Positions 11,259 through 23,777 of a stretch of 64,000 nucleotides of DNA are shown here, piece by piece. Position numbers and translations under genes: made by a program. Every line of letters starts with the position of its first letter. Positions within the stretch are counted from its first letter, which is position 1. Source of the stretch: Spongilla lacustris (lineage: Eukaryota > Porifera > Demospongiae > Spongillida > Spongillidae); the NCBI GenBank assembly GCA_949361645.1, contig OX442419.1, positions 8,958,976 to 9,022,975 on the forward strand, read 5' to 3'. A model generated the notes under the pieces. That model worked only from the letters and a program-made list of their open reading frames with translations, did not search any database and was not told the DNA's origin.

Positions 11259-12746
11259 TTGTAGTGTTTTAATAAACAGTTGTGAGCAGGTCATAGATAG
11301 TATAGTAAAATGTTACTACATTAACTTTCATATTTTAATTATAATTAAGAAAAGTCAACTTAATCAGTTAAGGTTAACTTTGTCTAAGCTTTCACTAGAA
11401 GGTCCAAGCTTAAGGTTTTTCTCCTCAACTTTCATCTTGCAGACTCATTTTAAATAAAAAGGCATGTCTGTATAGACAGGAGGGGGAGGGGGAATAATCT
11501 AAATTTTAATTTAGATATCCAGGCTGAGTGTACACTCTGTGTGATGACAAAGTATGCATTCATATCTGACAATGGATGTATTATTAATATGGTGCATGTA
11601 TGGGATAAATGTTACATATACCACATTTACACCATGCATATTTCATTTTAAGATAGTAAATTTGATCATGACAGGCTTTGTGTCTGGCAGCAAGCACAGA
11701 ATCAGAATGAATCTTGGCCATTCCGGGAACGTCAACAGAATCATGCCACAACGTGCCCTTTTCTAGTGGCCGTCAACTTGTAACTGACTTCAGAGGCTCA
11801 CTGAGCCCAACTGCTCTCACAACATGCATGTGCCGGAAGTCGATCAAGCCGGGTTGGGTGTGTGAGTGATTAAATGAGAGTTCTTTACATGCATAAAATG
11901 GGAGGGGGGGGGGGGGGGGGGGGCATACTGATGAGTGATGAAGCCAATGAACGGACATGCAAATCATGCAGTCCAATTGACTTTTCATTTGTATTTAATT
12001 TAGTGAGAGCTTCTTCGATATCAGTTGAATCCATTGTAAAAACGTGCAAAGGGTTAAACTATATAACTAATCGAATAGGACGTACACACAGTACAACGAA
12101 CCGAATTAATTGACATACTCGATCGATGTTCGGTTCGTATTTGTGTGTTTGCTGCAAAGCTGAGGAACGAAAGTCATTATTCATGCAAATGTTACATATT
12201 AATGCATGCAGCCTGAGTGAATAAATGAGTGTATATGATGCCAGCAAATAGCGCATATCCAGAATATGTATGCATGCTATCATGTTACTCCTTTATAAAT
12301 TTTGTATTGTGATCAATAGGAACTGTTCATTTCGCGGGCTAGCTGCAGATACACATATGTATATATGATCGAGAAATATGCATACAAAGCTTTCGAATAT
12401 TCGTTATATTAACTTATATACAAAAGATCAAAATCGAACCGAATTTAACTCCAGGCTTGAAATACGAACGATACTGCATGCATGAAGTTATACATCGTAG
12501 ATATAGAATTAAGAATACCTAGCTGGATATATATCATATGAAACGCGAGAAATGATCCGCGTTTCATGCAACACGTGGCACTGAGTGTAAATACAAAACT
12601 GACTGAAGAAAGATAGACTGCATAGATAGAACCGAATCTGTATATGCATGTGTTTTGCATACAATAAATCATGCACGTATACCCTCTTGGTCCTTGCATT
12701 CAACATGAACTGACAAGAGGTACCGAAATACACATTAGTCTGTATG

Positions 12747-12842
12747 CAGTGTTGCCGCGAAATAGCCTTCATCCTTAATCGTCTATATCGCGATATATCG
12801 CGATATGAGCATTTAATCGCGATATAAATATCGCGATATAGT
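12747..12842. repeat. CAGTGTTGCCGCGA repeat with nested palindromes
   Basis: Begins CAGTGTTGCCGCGA, a hAT-like terminus. It includes a 22-bp perfect palindrome at 12785-12806 built from two ATATCGCGATAT blocks, and a second inverted pair TCGCGATAT-aa-ATATCGCGA just after it. Confidence 0.7.
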
Positions 12843-14353
12843 AAATTATTCATGATCAATTATTGCTTGGTTATTAAATGTTGGAGTGAATAGTTATGGT
12901 TACCACGAAGGATATGGTACAGGTATACGTGTACTTACGCTAAATGTACTTGCTACCACAGACGATTTCATGAGCGTTGATCGCAAAGTCTTCAAAAATG
13001 CCGTATATGGGAGGCTTTGGAAGGAACAATTTTTTAGCTACATGATAGCTTGCGCAATGTTCCCAACTGAAGCAGCCTGTCAGCAGAAATCAATTTCAGA
13101 AAATAAGATCCATTGTTGTGGTGGAGGAATCATCAATTATACGTCCCTACAGTACTATAGCTTAGCCAGCAAGCAAGTACATGTGTACTTGTGCATTTTT
13201 GCTTAGGTATTTTCCTTAAGAAAAGGTTGCGCCCGTGGGGGCGTGGCATCTTGCATGAAAGGCTGCATTGGCAATTGTATATTTCTAAGGCAAAATTCAA
13301 ACTAAACTGGTTTAACTGCGCAATTTTTAAAAATACCCGGTAATTCAGTGCAATTTGCAAAAATACTCATGCAATTATGGCTGCGACAAAAGAACCGACA
13401 GGTAAACTGTCCTATCATATCACGGCAGCGAAATTTGCAAGATTTATGCACATGCACACGAACAAAATAATATCGGAGACTGATATGCATATGGTCAAAA
13501 TCAATCGTGTATTTCGCCTCAAGTTCAGATGTTGCAGGAAGATCATCATTTGCAGGCCTTTGATTGGTGCAGCGTGACAGAACGGCTTAAAGGATCGAGA
13601 TGATATGCTGATTGAGTTACAGGTGGGGCGCCTGGCAAAGAGTTACTTGACGTCAACTTCCTTCTGTTTGTTTGAAGTAGACGGTGGTAGTCCCTCCTCC
13701 CTAGTGTTGGGTGCACATGGTTTCTATCTGTCGAAATGTATAGTGTTCCTTAATCAAGGGAAATTAACCACAAGCAGTTAATTAACTGTTAATTGTTGTA
13801 AAAAGTCATGCTGGTGAAATTTGTATCTTTAATAGTTTATTAGTATTGATAAAAGTCTCAAGACCCTATTCATTTCACTTAAACATTATTGATGCGAATA
13901 AATGTAGGTGGGTGGTTAATTAACTACTTCCGTTTAGAAGTTATTCAAAATCGAAATCTTGATTTTTTGATTTTCGCCGCAATGCACTTGATTTAGGTGC
14001 CATTAAATCTTGATTTATTGGTTTGAATTTATTAATACGGCAAGTTATTATTCTAGAGCTTTTGGATGCTATGTTGTTGGTTAGGTGTTATTGGGAAGTA
14101 TTAATTCATTTGATTTTATTTAATGGATTATTAAATTAGTATTTAGTTGGTTTACATCAAAATAAGCACGCATTATTAGCACCAATTATTGGTCAATTAC
14201 CTGTTTGCGGTTAATTTATAAACGATTGAGGAAAGAATTTGACATTTCCCGCTATTCTTGCTTCAGTGGCTTGATCTTGTACGTGGCGATCCCAATCTTA
14301 TCAACTGCTACAAACGGTCATTTCGACACATGACCACCATTATGACCATCAAA

Positions 14354-14430
14354 CAGTATTGCCGCGATATATCCTTTATATCGCGAAACGATTGCGATTA
14401 GCTAGTTTTTAGTCATATCGCGCGAAATGA
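14354..14430. repeat. second CAGTATTGCCGCGA repeat
   Basis: Same terminus and TATATCGCG blocks as the copy at 12747 and in the same orientation, so the two are not simply the two inverted ends of one element. It could be a second insertion or a solo end. Confidence 0.6.
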
Positions 14431-15595
14431 ACGTGTACGGACGTAAACGAAGATATACAGCATTAGAAACCTAACTTTAGAAACGAGCAGGGATTAAGTA
14501 TAGATTTAGGTATATCGTGAAATTGATTTAATGTTACGGTTAACACATTTTTGAATTTTGCCTTAGAAAGATACAATTGTCCTGCCTTTCAGGTGAGAGG
14601 AGCCACCATTTCTTTTTAAGCATATATTCTTAGCAGTGAAAAATACTCATTAACCTTTAATCTCCAGGCAGTGGTCCTAGATCTAGGACCACCAAATTAC
14701 AGCTGCTTCGAAATTAATTGAAATAAACATTGTATTTTCTAACTTAATATTTTGTTATGTTCTCCAATCTTATTTGGATAAATATTTGTTAAGAAAAAAG
14801 CACTATAACAATTCACATGTTACTCTGCATCAGAATGAGTGTATTGCAAAAATTGGTGAAAAAAGTGATGAAAGTTAAATCGGTTTCTTTTTTTGCTTGT
14901 AATTTCATGTGCTCTATTTATAGGAAACTGGGGAACACATTTTAACATTAGTAAAACACTTCCTATAATTGTGCATACATCATGCTTCAAACGTTATATA
15001 TGATGAATTTGGTTTGAGCGACATCTATAATTTACATCAGAGCAAAATTAGCATTCAGGAGGAGAATTGACCTAGCCAGATCCAATCCTGTACTAGTTAG
15101 TGCTCTTTCCTAAAACCAATTACATGTTGGGATTTTAATACGCAAGTTTTATGAATTAATTATGTAGTTATTTATAAAGAGTTAAACGTGGACTTTAATA
15201 AACATTTTGTAAAGCAATAATCTAATGTAACATATTTTTTGTAAACAAATTAGAATTTAACCCTTTCTCACCACTGAAAATGCGAAAATAGATATCTGCC
15301 AATACCAGCACCATTAATGATTTGCATGCATTTTGTGTTTACATGTAAGTTATGTCTTGTGTAGCCAGGAAGAGTGGCAAAGGGGGGGGGGGGGGGGGGG
15401 GGGAGACTTGTTACCTTCGCAAAAAGTTAACTACAAGGGGCTGAACTCAAGCATAGGTGGGGATGGGGGGGGGGGGGGGGGGATCAAACGATCTCTCCGA
15501 TCTCCCCTGCTATGGGCCTGATTTGTGCTCTGTTTGCCAGCCCGCATTAGAAACATGTGACAGGCTTCAATTTTGCGCCCGTATTTTTCGTCAAT

Positions 15596-16520
15596 TTTGT
15601 GCAGGATTCTAGTAACACCACCATGCTAGCCGTGTTAGGAAAGTGGTGTATGTGGAAGATTATTAGGACAGTGTCAACAACGAGGTCATGTATAACATAT
15701 ATTACAAAAAAAGCTCTTACAGAGGAAATTGTTTCATAGACATCATAGTTATACATGTATGTACAATGTACATATTTTAAAATATAGATTTAAGCATCCT
15801 TTTAATGCTTTCTATGGTCTGCAGTGCAGAAATTCAGTTTGTCAGCCAGTTCTGAAAAAAAAAAAAAAAAAAAACTACAAGTGCCACAAAACTCCATCAT
15901 AAAGCATTAGAATTTATTATTAGAGTAACCTATATAGTACCCACAAGTGCATGTTCAAATTGTGATTTCATCTACAAGGTTAATCGCCCTGATGATTGCA
16001 TAGGTATGGACCATTGGTCTGAATCCTGCTCTTCAGAGCCTTTCGGATGAGAGGGGCAAGGAGGTTGCCTGGAATCTTGCACCAAATAGTTGCATTTTAT
16101 TCAATGGCAATACTAATCCAAATGTATTGAAATACATTTGAAGTACATTTGGATTGCTGAATCCCCTAGTGTTTTAACAGTGTCTAAGTGCTAGAACTTT
16201 CAAAGGCAGACCGGTATCCTCAAAGTCAAGGACTTGAGTAAAGAGATAATGCGAAGGAAATGATTGTAATCAACGGAAATTAGTTTTGGGCTGATTGGCT
16301 ACATGTACATACATGAAATTCAATGGTACGTGTAGTATAATTTATGCATGCAAGGCTAAAATTTTGATGCAATAATTTGTCTCCATATATCTCGGTGAAG
16401 AAAAAGTGATATCTCATGCATAATTGGTAGCATTATTGGAGGCTCGCCAAGCAACAGCACAAAGGGCCCGGAGACACGAAGGACTGCTCATCAAGATGTG
16501 ATGAACCTGACCACATTTTC
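15596..16520. repeat. ~1 kb dispersed repeat, copy 1
   Basis: Shares long diverged blocks with 17389-18462 in the same order and orientation: gattctagtaacaccaccat, ctacaaggttaat, tcctcaaagtcaaggacttg, attggtagcattattggagg and cctgaccacattttcaagag. No intact ORF. Confidence 0.75.
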
Positions 16521-16684
16521 AAGAGCTCTGCAGTAGAGAACAATTGTATTTGTACACCATAGGCCTTTTATTTGTACTTCAAACGCACGTCATTTGATAA
16601 TTATCAAGTAATGTGAATGTACTTACAATACATGTATATCATTCGCTACCCATCGCTAATATACATGTGTATATGCATATTACA

Positions 16685-16815
16685 GATCTATGCTTTGCTC
16701 ACGCGCACGACAATCCCTGCAGGATTGCGCAAATCCACGCTTTGCGCGTAACATGCAAAGGACAATCCCGATTGTCCTGCGCAAACCCTGGATCCATGGT
16801 TTGTTTGCGCAATTT
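16685..16815. repeat. cluster of short near-palindromes, copy 1
   Basis: Follows copy 1 of the ~1 kb repeat. Contains CAATCCCTGCAGGATTG, ACAATCCCGATTGT and AAACCCTGGATCCATGGTTT between blocks of the form GCGCAAATCC and CTTTGCGCGTAACAT. Confidence 0.65.
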
Positions 16816-17388
16816 CGAGATTGCCCTTATATTTTTAAACCCAATCAACTCGCGTATCTCGTAATGTTCAACTATAACGAAGGTACAAAAATTGTATCGT
16901 CTACATCAGAGCCTGGCAGAGCCGTTGAGCGTACATACAGATAACCTGTCGGTCTGGGTCTCCATCCTATTTGGGCTTTTCAAGACGGTAAGAGGCATTA
17001 TTAAGAGCGGATCGATTGATACCCTCAATAGAACACTTTCCTGTGATGGTTATAAAAGGCCGGCCCAGTGGCTTCGCTTGAATCCAGCTTATGGGCGCCC
17101 GCTATTTTATCAATATGTAACCATAGATAGTAGAGTACTTATGGGCGCCAGCTACATACTAATAGTTTAAGTCGGTAAACTGAAGTACAGCCGTATTTGT
17201 CAAAAATGAAATCAGGGAGCAAGTTTGTTGGGTAGTTGCGCTTATAAATGGGACTATAGTACCGACTGTTTGAAGTTTTGGGTGAGGTTGCACTTTTACG
17301 CTGACTCTGTGACGTGCTCTGTTCACCAGCCAGTATTTATCGCAATATGTGGCATATTTTTTAATCTGACAGCTAGTGTGTAGGATTC

Positions 17389-18462
17389 TAATAACACCAC
17401 CGTGCTAGCCGTGTTAGTAAAATGGTGTATGTGGAAGATTTTTTATGACAGTGTCAGCAACGAGGTCATGTATTACGTATGTTATAAAAAAAAACAAACT
17501 CTTACTCTACAAAGAAAATTGTTAATTTCATAGTTATACTTGTATGTGTGTATGTTTTTTCAAATACAGATTCTGCATTCTTCCATGCTCTACGGGTGCA
17601 GATATTCAGTTTGTGAGCCTGCAAGTGTCCCCTTTCCAGTTCTCAAAACACTACAGCTAAATCTAGTCAGTACCACTAAAATCCATGATACAGCATCAGG
17701 ATTTATATAGTAGTCTCAAGTGTGTGTTCATGTTGTGATTTTATCTACAAGGTTAATTGGATAGGTATGGACTAATCCTGCTCTTCAGAGCCAATCAGAG
17801 GAGAAGGGCAAGGAGGTGGCTTAGCTGGAACCTTGCACCAAATCAATTAATTACTTATATCGTATTTTACTGATGCACAATAGGAGCACTTTAATTGCTG
17901 ATTTTTGTAAAGAACTGGCCTAGTGATTCTTGATGACAGACCAGCATCCTCAAAGTCAAGGACTTGAGGAAAGAGAAATGATAGTTAATTAATGGAAATT
18001 AGTCTTGGGCTGATTCAGTCCGCACCTCTCTTCCACTTCAATAATGGAAGCCCATTCACATCCAGGAGCTTCCGGCAGTCATGACTTATGGGAATTGGGG
18101 GATGGAGGCTAGGGACGCATTTCTTCACCTAGCTACCCGGATTCCCATTGGCTAATCAAAATCGAAAAGCAGCCTTGTTAATATTCAGCCACAATTATAG
18201 CCCAGATGATAATAGAACATAAAATTAAGTAATTTATACATGCAAGGCCAATTAAAGTCTTGATGTAATAATTTGTTTCCACATATTTCTGCAGATAGTG
18301 GTGATGGTGAGGAAAAAGTGATATCTCAGGGGGAATGTATTTCATATTTGGTAGCATTATTGGAGGCTTGCCATGCAAGCAACTGTACAAAGGGAAACAT
18401 GAAGGACTGCTTATCAAGATGTAATGAACCTGACCACATTTTCAAGAGTTCTGAACCATGGC
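17389..18462. repeat. ~1 kb dispersed repeat, copy 2
   Basis: Second copy of the repeat at 15596-16520. A frame covering 18273-18512 gives a peptide with GECISYLVALLEACHASNC; the equivalent frame in copy 1 is broken, so this may be a decaying coding remnant of the element. Family not recognised. Confidence 0.72.
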
Positions 18463-18567
18463 ACAGTTCACTGTGCTTGGTGTTTTATGCAAACGCATGT
18501 TTTTTGATATAAAGTAATATGGATGTACTCATTATTCGTTACCCATCGCTAATATATTACGGATATG

Positions 18568-18735
18568 TTTGATCTATGCTTTGCGCACGAGCAATCCTAG
18601 GATTGCGCGGCCAATCCATGGATTGTGTCACAAACCATGGATCCAGGGTTTATCCCGCGGGATTGCGTAAATCCACACTTTGCGCGTAACATACATATTA
18701 CAGATGTAGATCTATGCTTTGCGCACGAGCAATGG
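18568..18735. repeat. cluster of short palindromes, copy 2
   Basis: Perfect palindromes GCAATCCTAGGATTGC, CAATCCATGGATTG and ATCCCGCGGGAT, plus AAACCATGGATCCAGGGTTT. The last is exactly the reverse complement of the matching block in copy 1. Bounded by two copies of tctatgctttgcgcacgagc. Confidence 0.7.
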
Positions 18736-18849
18736 CCGAATTGTCCTGAATAATACCAAATTAAAATCTGGGGGAAAATCGGAGATGAGTTTGTTATCAG
18801 CCCGCCGCAGAATTATATTTTCTTCCCCGTCGCCGCAAATGACACACGA

Positions 18850-19006
18850 CGCCTTATCAAGGATATTGAATATTACATGTACATGGATTAGAAACGTACA
18901 AAAAGTGGTTCACAAGGTGTTACAGATGATGGCGTCAACAAATTTATATGTACGTATATGACGCGTTTATAATCCATGTAATAATTGAATATCCTTGGCC
19001 TTATCG
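18850..19006. repeat. short inverted repeat
   Basis: Arms AAGGATATTGAATATTACATG (about 18859) and its diverged reverse complement ending ATTGAATATCCTTGG (about 18997). Hairpin MITE-like, no coding. Confidence 0.6.
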
Positions 19007-19361
19007 AACGACTAATTGGTTCATCTTGGCCCTACTATGGCGTTTACAGCACTCTCGTCCATTGCACCGAACTTTTAACGTCAGGTAACGGGCACGGTAT
19101 ATAATAATGGGCACATGTACATGTACATGAAAAACATTTTGCTATATTTAGCCTATATACATTGCGTCATATTGGTCTGGGAACAACATAATTTAACGAT
19201 GGGTTGCAACAGCGTTCAACATGCCGGTGGCCGGATACCGTTAATCTAACTTGGGCGTTGTGCTCACATCCACACAACGTCGCGATCCTACAATTAAGTA
19301 GTAGCGTAGCAATACCGTTTTCTTTTTTTTTTTGGTTAAAAGCATTTTTAGCATAACATAT

Positions 19362-19437
19362 TCATGACGAGTCATTTGGCTCAACGCTTAAAGCCAGTGG
19401 TCCAGAATCACAAGGTGTCGAGTTCGAATCCTGCAAA
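19362..19437 (+). other. tRNA-like relic or tRNA-derived SINE head
   Basis: Contains an A-box-like TTGGCTCAACGC and a B-box-like GAGTTCGAATCC at tRNA-like spacing. The middle could form an anticodon stem GTGG/TCAC with loop TCCAGAA (CAG, Leu), but U33 is replaced by C and the T-stem pairs poorly. Not a functional tRNA. Confidence 0.3.
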
Positions 19438-20169
19438 GAAGGTGTTTTTTCACCCGAGGAGTTTGGCAAAATAAGGGTTTGGGCCCGCCTCTCATCCTCC
19501 CATGATGCAGGTTTGACAACTTGACTGCCCCGCTAGATTCCCACTTCGACAAATAATCGCTTAAGTCCGCTCGCATCTATGTATAGTTATAATATATTTA
19601 TTTCAGGTTTTATTATATTGTATTTATTACAATAATATCAATCGCTTGGTAAAAAAGTACCATTCACCTATAATGTCAGCTCACCAGATCCCCTTGGTCA
19701 CCATGCCACAAAATGTAAAACTAGGCCCTTGGTAAGCCGGCTGCCTTTGGCATCTCAATGACATCACCGCGAAATCCAAAAGTTTTTGTCAGCAGCGGGA
19801 TAGTTGGTTGTGGCAGCCGCATTATCTACGGATGAGTGAAAGCGCATCAAAAACGACCCAAAGTGCAATGCCTTGACCTGGTCTTGTATTGCTTGGGAGT
19901 AAAGAAGCCAACTACTCATTTAAAATACTTGTCTCCAATCTGGTCATAAAATAAAGAAATATCTGAGCTGTAGGGCAGGCTCAACCTGAATTTTGTGAGC
20001 GAAAATATATAACAGCAATCCTATCCAGGTGGATCCCTTTTAAACTTTATTTGCTAGTTATTGGTGTATGTACATGTCCCTATAACAATAATAAAAATCC
20101 AAACGAACTCAGAAGGTGTTATCTTTCTAAGTACAGGATCTTCAATTCCCTGAGTTATTTGATAAGGCT

Positions 20170-20630
20170 TCCCTCCCACATAAGGCCCACCTGCATTTTC
20201 TCACCTCATTCATTGGGTTGGCTATCTGTTACAGCTTCCCCAAAGCTTAACCTTCACCTTAATGCTCCCCATGAGTCAAGGTCAGCTTTGTCCTCAATGC
20301 ATGTCCCATTCTTTGGACTATTTTGGTCACCAAGCTGTGTCATGCAAAAATGGTCCAGATAAGGTTTCCCACTACAACAGAATATGGGACACCCTCTTTG
20401 TTTACTTGGGTGCACAGCTTGAAATGGGAAGCAGTCTCGGTCATGAATTGTGGCAAACACAACCTGCTGATACTTACTTATACCTAACTGGGTGTTTGGC
20501 AAACTTGCAGCAATTGATCTCTGCATCACATCCCTGCTTAATTATGAAGCACTTCAAGTGGCATGTGTAATGGCAGGATCAGCTGCAATGCAGGCTGAAA
20601 AGAGGAAACGCCACAGTTAGGTTGGGTCTG
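20170..20630 (+). pseudogene. RT C-terminal relic, same superfamily as 8740-11258
   Basis: Contains LCPQCMSHSLDYFGHQAVSC, SHYNRIWDTLF and, after a frame change, QVACVMAGSAAMQAEKRKRH. These correspond in order to the CPLC...GHH...C zinc-knuckle-like block and the AGSAA...EERKH block of the family. The RPADILVPNW block is degenerate (QPADTYLYL). A frameshift and stops make it a fossil. Confidence 0.7.
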
Positions 20631-20814
20631 CGTGGTAGATATTGGCTTGCTGGCCCACATGCCACCAGACTGAGACAATGTGGTAGACTGAATATGACTC
20701 TGATCGGAGCTAACTCCAGGGCCATACTTTCTAGACAATGTGTTTGACAATGCCTGTTGCATGTGTGTGCTTGTATTTTGTGCCCTGTTGTTATGTGTGT
20801 ATTATTGTACAATA

Positions 20815-21812
20815 ACCCTAGTGAGGGCTAGTGCCAGAGCCATACTCTCTAGGAATATACCAGAGTATGCTGCCTTCTGCCCAGTGGCTATTCTCCTATT
20901 GCTGTTGGGGAAGCCTTAATATACATCACCAAGAAATGTCTCTGTGCCGTAACTAAGAAGAATGCTGCTTCTTTTTAACTTATCAGCATGCCCATCTGGG
21001 AGTGCACGATAACCTATGCCAATGCATGGATTCCCATTGGAATGATGATTTTGAAGCCTGCTAGATAGATTTCAAGAATGCTTTTAACACGAGGTACTCC
21101 TGGATGAGTGTGCAATCCATTTTCCATGTACTTCTTTGGGTGCATTGATATTAATGTTATGACCAACTCCCAATTCTGTGGCACCCTTTAGGATGCTTGA
21201 CCACTGAACTAGGGGTTCCTTCCTATTTGACTTAGTTTTGCATAAAGTTGTCTTGGCCATTGCTTTAATTAAGCAGTCAGCGCTAGTGCTCCAACCTACT
21301 TCTGGATTTATGATACATGGACCACAGAGTTTAAATTCAATACAACAACAGTTCCACAGCTGATAAAGCAAGGTTGCTCTCTGTGTCCTCTGCACATGCA
21401 CCATCCTGGCTGATAGCAGTTTCATCATCAGGCTAGGGTCTTCACTTGGATGCAGAGCAAATGCAGGTAGTGGCTTGGCATGGACATATCTTCTCAAGTG
21501 TGCTCTTTGTTCTCACAACATTCTTGACCCCTTGAGCCACAATGCAGGGATGCAAAGTTACTTGTGTCTCATCCCAATCGATTGTGGGCCAATGCATCAA
21601 ACCAGCTGATGTCTTATCACCCAATTGAGTTTGCTCATAAATAAAAATGCATGGTATTATAAATTATTACAATCTGCTACTTGTACTACACAACTAATGC
21701 AAAGTTAATGTACCCCCCCCCCCCCCCCCCCCTTGCCTGAATAGCCACTGGGCAGAAGGTGCTTATTCTAGCTTTAGTACAGTATGGATCTGGCATTAGC
21801 CCTCACTAGGGT
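20815..21812 (-). mobile_element. TIR DNA transposon, ~1 kb, decayed, family unknown
   Basis: Terminal inverted repeats of about 75-80 bp: left 20815-20893 starts ACCCTAGTGAGGGCTA, and right 21738-21812 is its reverse complement ending TAGCCCTCACTAGGGT. The minus strand carries two overlapping broken frames (about 21624-21442 and 21497-21084). They include LHPSEDPSLMMKLLSARMV and GPCIINPEVGWSTSADCLIK, a likely transposase remnant with a frameshift. I do not recognise the superfamily. A poly-C tract lies just inside the right TIR. Confidence 0.65.
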
Positions 21813-21840
21813 GATGTTTATTCTGCTACAAATATTGCAG

Positions 21841-22386
21841 AGAGCCTGCAATTTGGTTAAAGCTGTTTTGATTGCGAGCCAAGTGGCTAGAGGTGAAAAT
21901 GTGGTGCTAACAGCCATTGGGACAGACCCAATCAAGTTCCCTGTATTTAGCATTTTTGTTAGAGTACGTCCTTAGTTCTGCATGCAGAAGTTAGCAGGCA
22001 GCTGACCCAGGTGTGGTACCCGCTTCATGTACTAGCAATAAAACACATGTTCTTTGAACACCATCACTTTCCTGGTGACTGAAATATCTGGCGGATATTT
22101 TAAAACATTCTCTCTGAGAAAGTTAGTGCCATATACTTTTTACACAACCACTGCCTTCTAATTCTATATACCACTAAGAGAATGTCTTGCAGCATTTATA
22201 AATGCAGACCCTCCTATGACACAGACCAGGACAGCATCATAAAGTAAATGCAATGCCTTCCATTTACAGGCAATCCTTGAGGAGCAGCTTGTTGGGTGTG
22301 GTGGAGGTGGGGACGTTGGTGATCTTGCCTGGAGTGGCACTATTGCCCAGGCATCATTATTGTATTTTCTAGCTGCCACAGCAAAG
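21841..22386 (+). CDS. two candidate exons of an unknown gene
   Basis: Exon 21841-21958 follows an AG acceptor and ends before a GTATTT donor, reading ARGENVVLTAIGTDPIKFP. Exon 22270-22386 (117 nt, 39 codons) lies between TTTACAG and GTAATT and reads LVGCGGGGDVGDLAWSGTIA. Both are phase 0 and would join in frame. I recognise no domain, and the first exon directly abuts the TIR element, so it could be transposon-derived. No start or stop exon found. Confidence 0.25.
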
Positions 22387-23777
22387 GTAATTCCATTTGA
22401 GAAGAGGGAAGGAGGGAGGAAAATATATCAAACAAACACAATCAAACAATGTGGGGCATACATAGCACACACAGCTATACTGATATCCACACTGACATGG
22501 ACATAGCAGTGGCATCCACAGTGCTGTTCAAAGCAGTTGACTTGTCCACTCCAAGGGACATGCTGCATGTGCCCAAGATCAGTGATATCAGATAAAATAG
22601 CATAATCAATGGAGACCAACTTTCTCTTATGACTTCTTCTAAGAGATGTGCTGGGCAGTTAACCCCACTAGTAAAGTTGTCTTTTAAAAATGAACACCAG
22701 AGGAAATCACTTACATTGCAGTGTGACCTTATTCATCCACAATCCTCACAGCAATTGCAGTGGCATTCTTGGCCAGACCAATGTTTGGACATAATGATAC
22801 CTTTTATATGGAGTGGGTGTGGGATGTGTGTAATCAGGTACATATTACATTTCAAAATTTAAAAATATAATATCATTAACATACCAGCTACGAGGGTTCC
22901 CATGGCCATTGGGGTACGTCAACACCCTGAGTGTGAAGAATGCCTAAGTTCATAGTTCACTTGTACACACTGCAGCGCACCCCAGCACACATCTCAATAC
23001 ATACATCCAACCTACCCACTTAGCTCTACCACCAAATCTGGGATGATTGCAAGCATGTAGTTTCAATACCCCTATGTTTGGACACAAAGTTGAAAGGGTT
23101 ACATCTTTTAAGCTGAAGGTGACACATGAGTAAACTTTGTACACATCCATACCTGTTCTATCAGCTGTGGCAAAGATCCAGTACTGAATAGATAAGTGTT
23201 TGTGTTTTATGTGTGTATGTTGCGTGTGAGTTTGTGTGTGTCTGTGCAGCTACTGGTAGACTTACATAGGTGATAGCCTCACAATGCCCTGTGCGAGGAA
23301 ATATGATAGTATACTTCCTCCACACCCATTGCGCATTTCTCCGGCTATTGTATCTAACTTCAAAGAGATTTTGTAACATGTCGTCACCAATAGCCGGTCT
23401 GACTTTTTACATGATAGGTACACAAAATAATCTCAACTCTACTTTATCTGTGCCAGATTCTCTATTGCGTCAATTACCGAGCCCACCTCAAATTTTAATT
23501 TACACTAATGTATATCAATTTCTATTGAGGGACATTTCTTCCACTCTTTTAGCACAACTTCAGTTGCTACCCTAGCTGGCCTGGAAATAGAAACTGATCC
23601 AACTCCCCCTACAATAAGCAATAATAACGCTTCATGCAATAAGCTGCCACGCCACTTCAAAATATCTTTTGCAGAGATTTCACATACCACATATGGCCGG
23701 ATAATTGTTTCCACGCCCCTTTCCACTTTTTGTATAATCGCCACGCCCACACGGTCCACCCTTGAATTGGTCAGATA

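Larger units (their letters stand above)
11259..15595. other. gene-poor, repeat-rich stretch
   Basis: No protein gene recognised. Contains poly-G tracts (11899-11922, 15381-15402, 15467-15481), AT-rich DNA at about 13750-15300, and two repeats starting CAGTRTTGCCGCGA, listed separately. The open frames at 12886-13206 and 13377-13577 lack recognisable domains. Confidence 0.5.

Noticed and set aside
12886..13206. 106-codon open frame
   Set aside because: No recognisable domain, no splice support, lies in repeat-rich DNA.
19362..19437. Functional tRNA-Leu
   Set aside because: U33 is C, the T-stem and acceptor stem do not pair properly; only box-like similarity remains.
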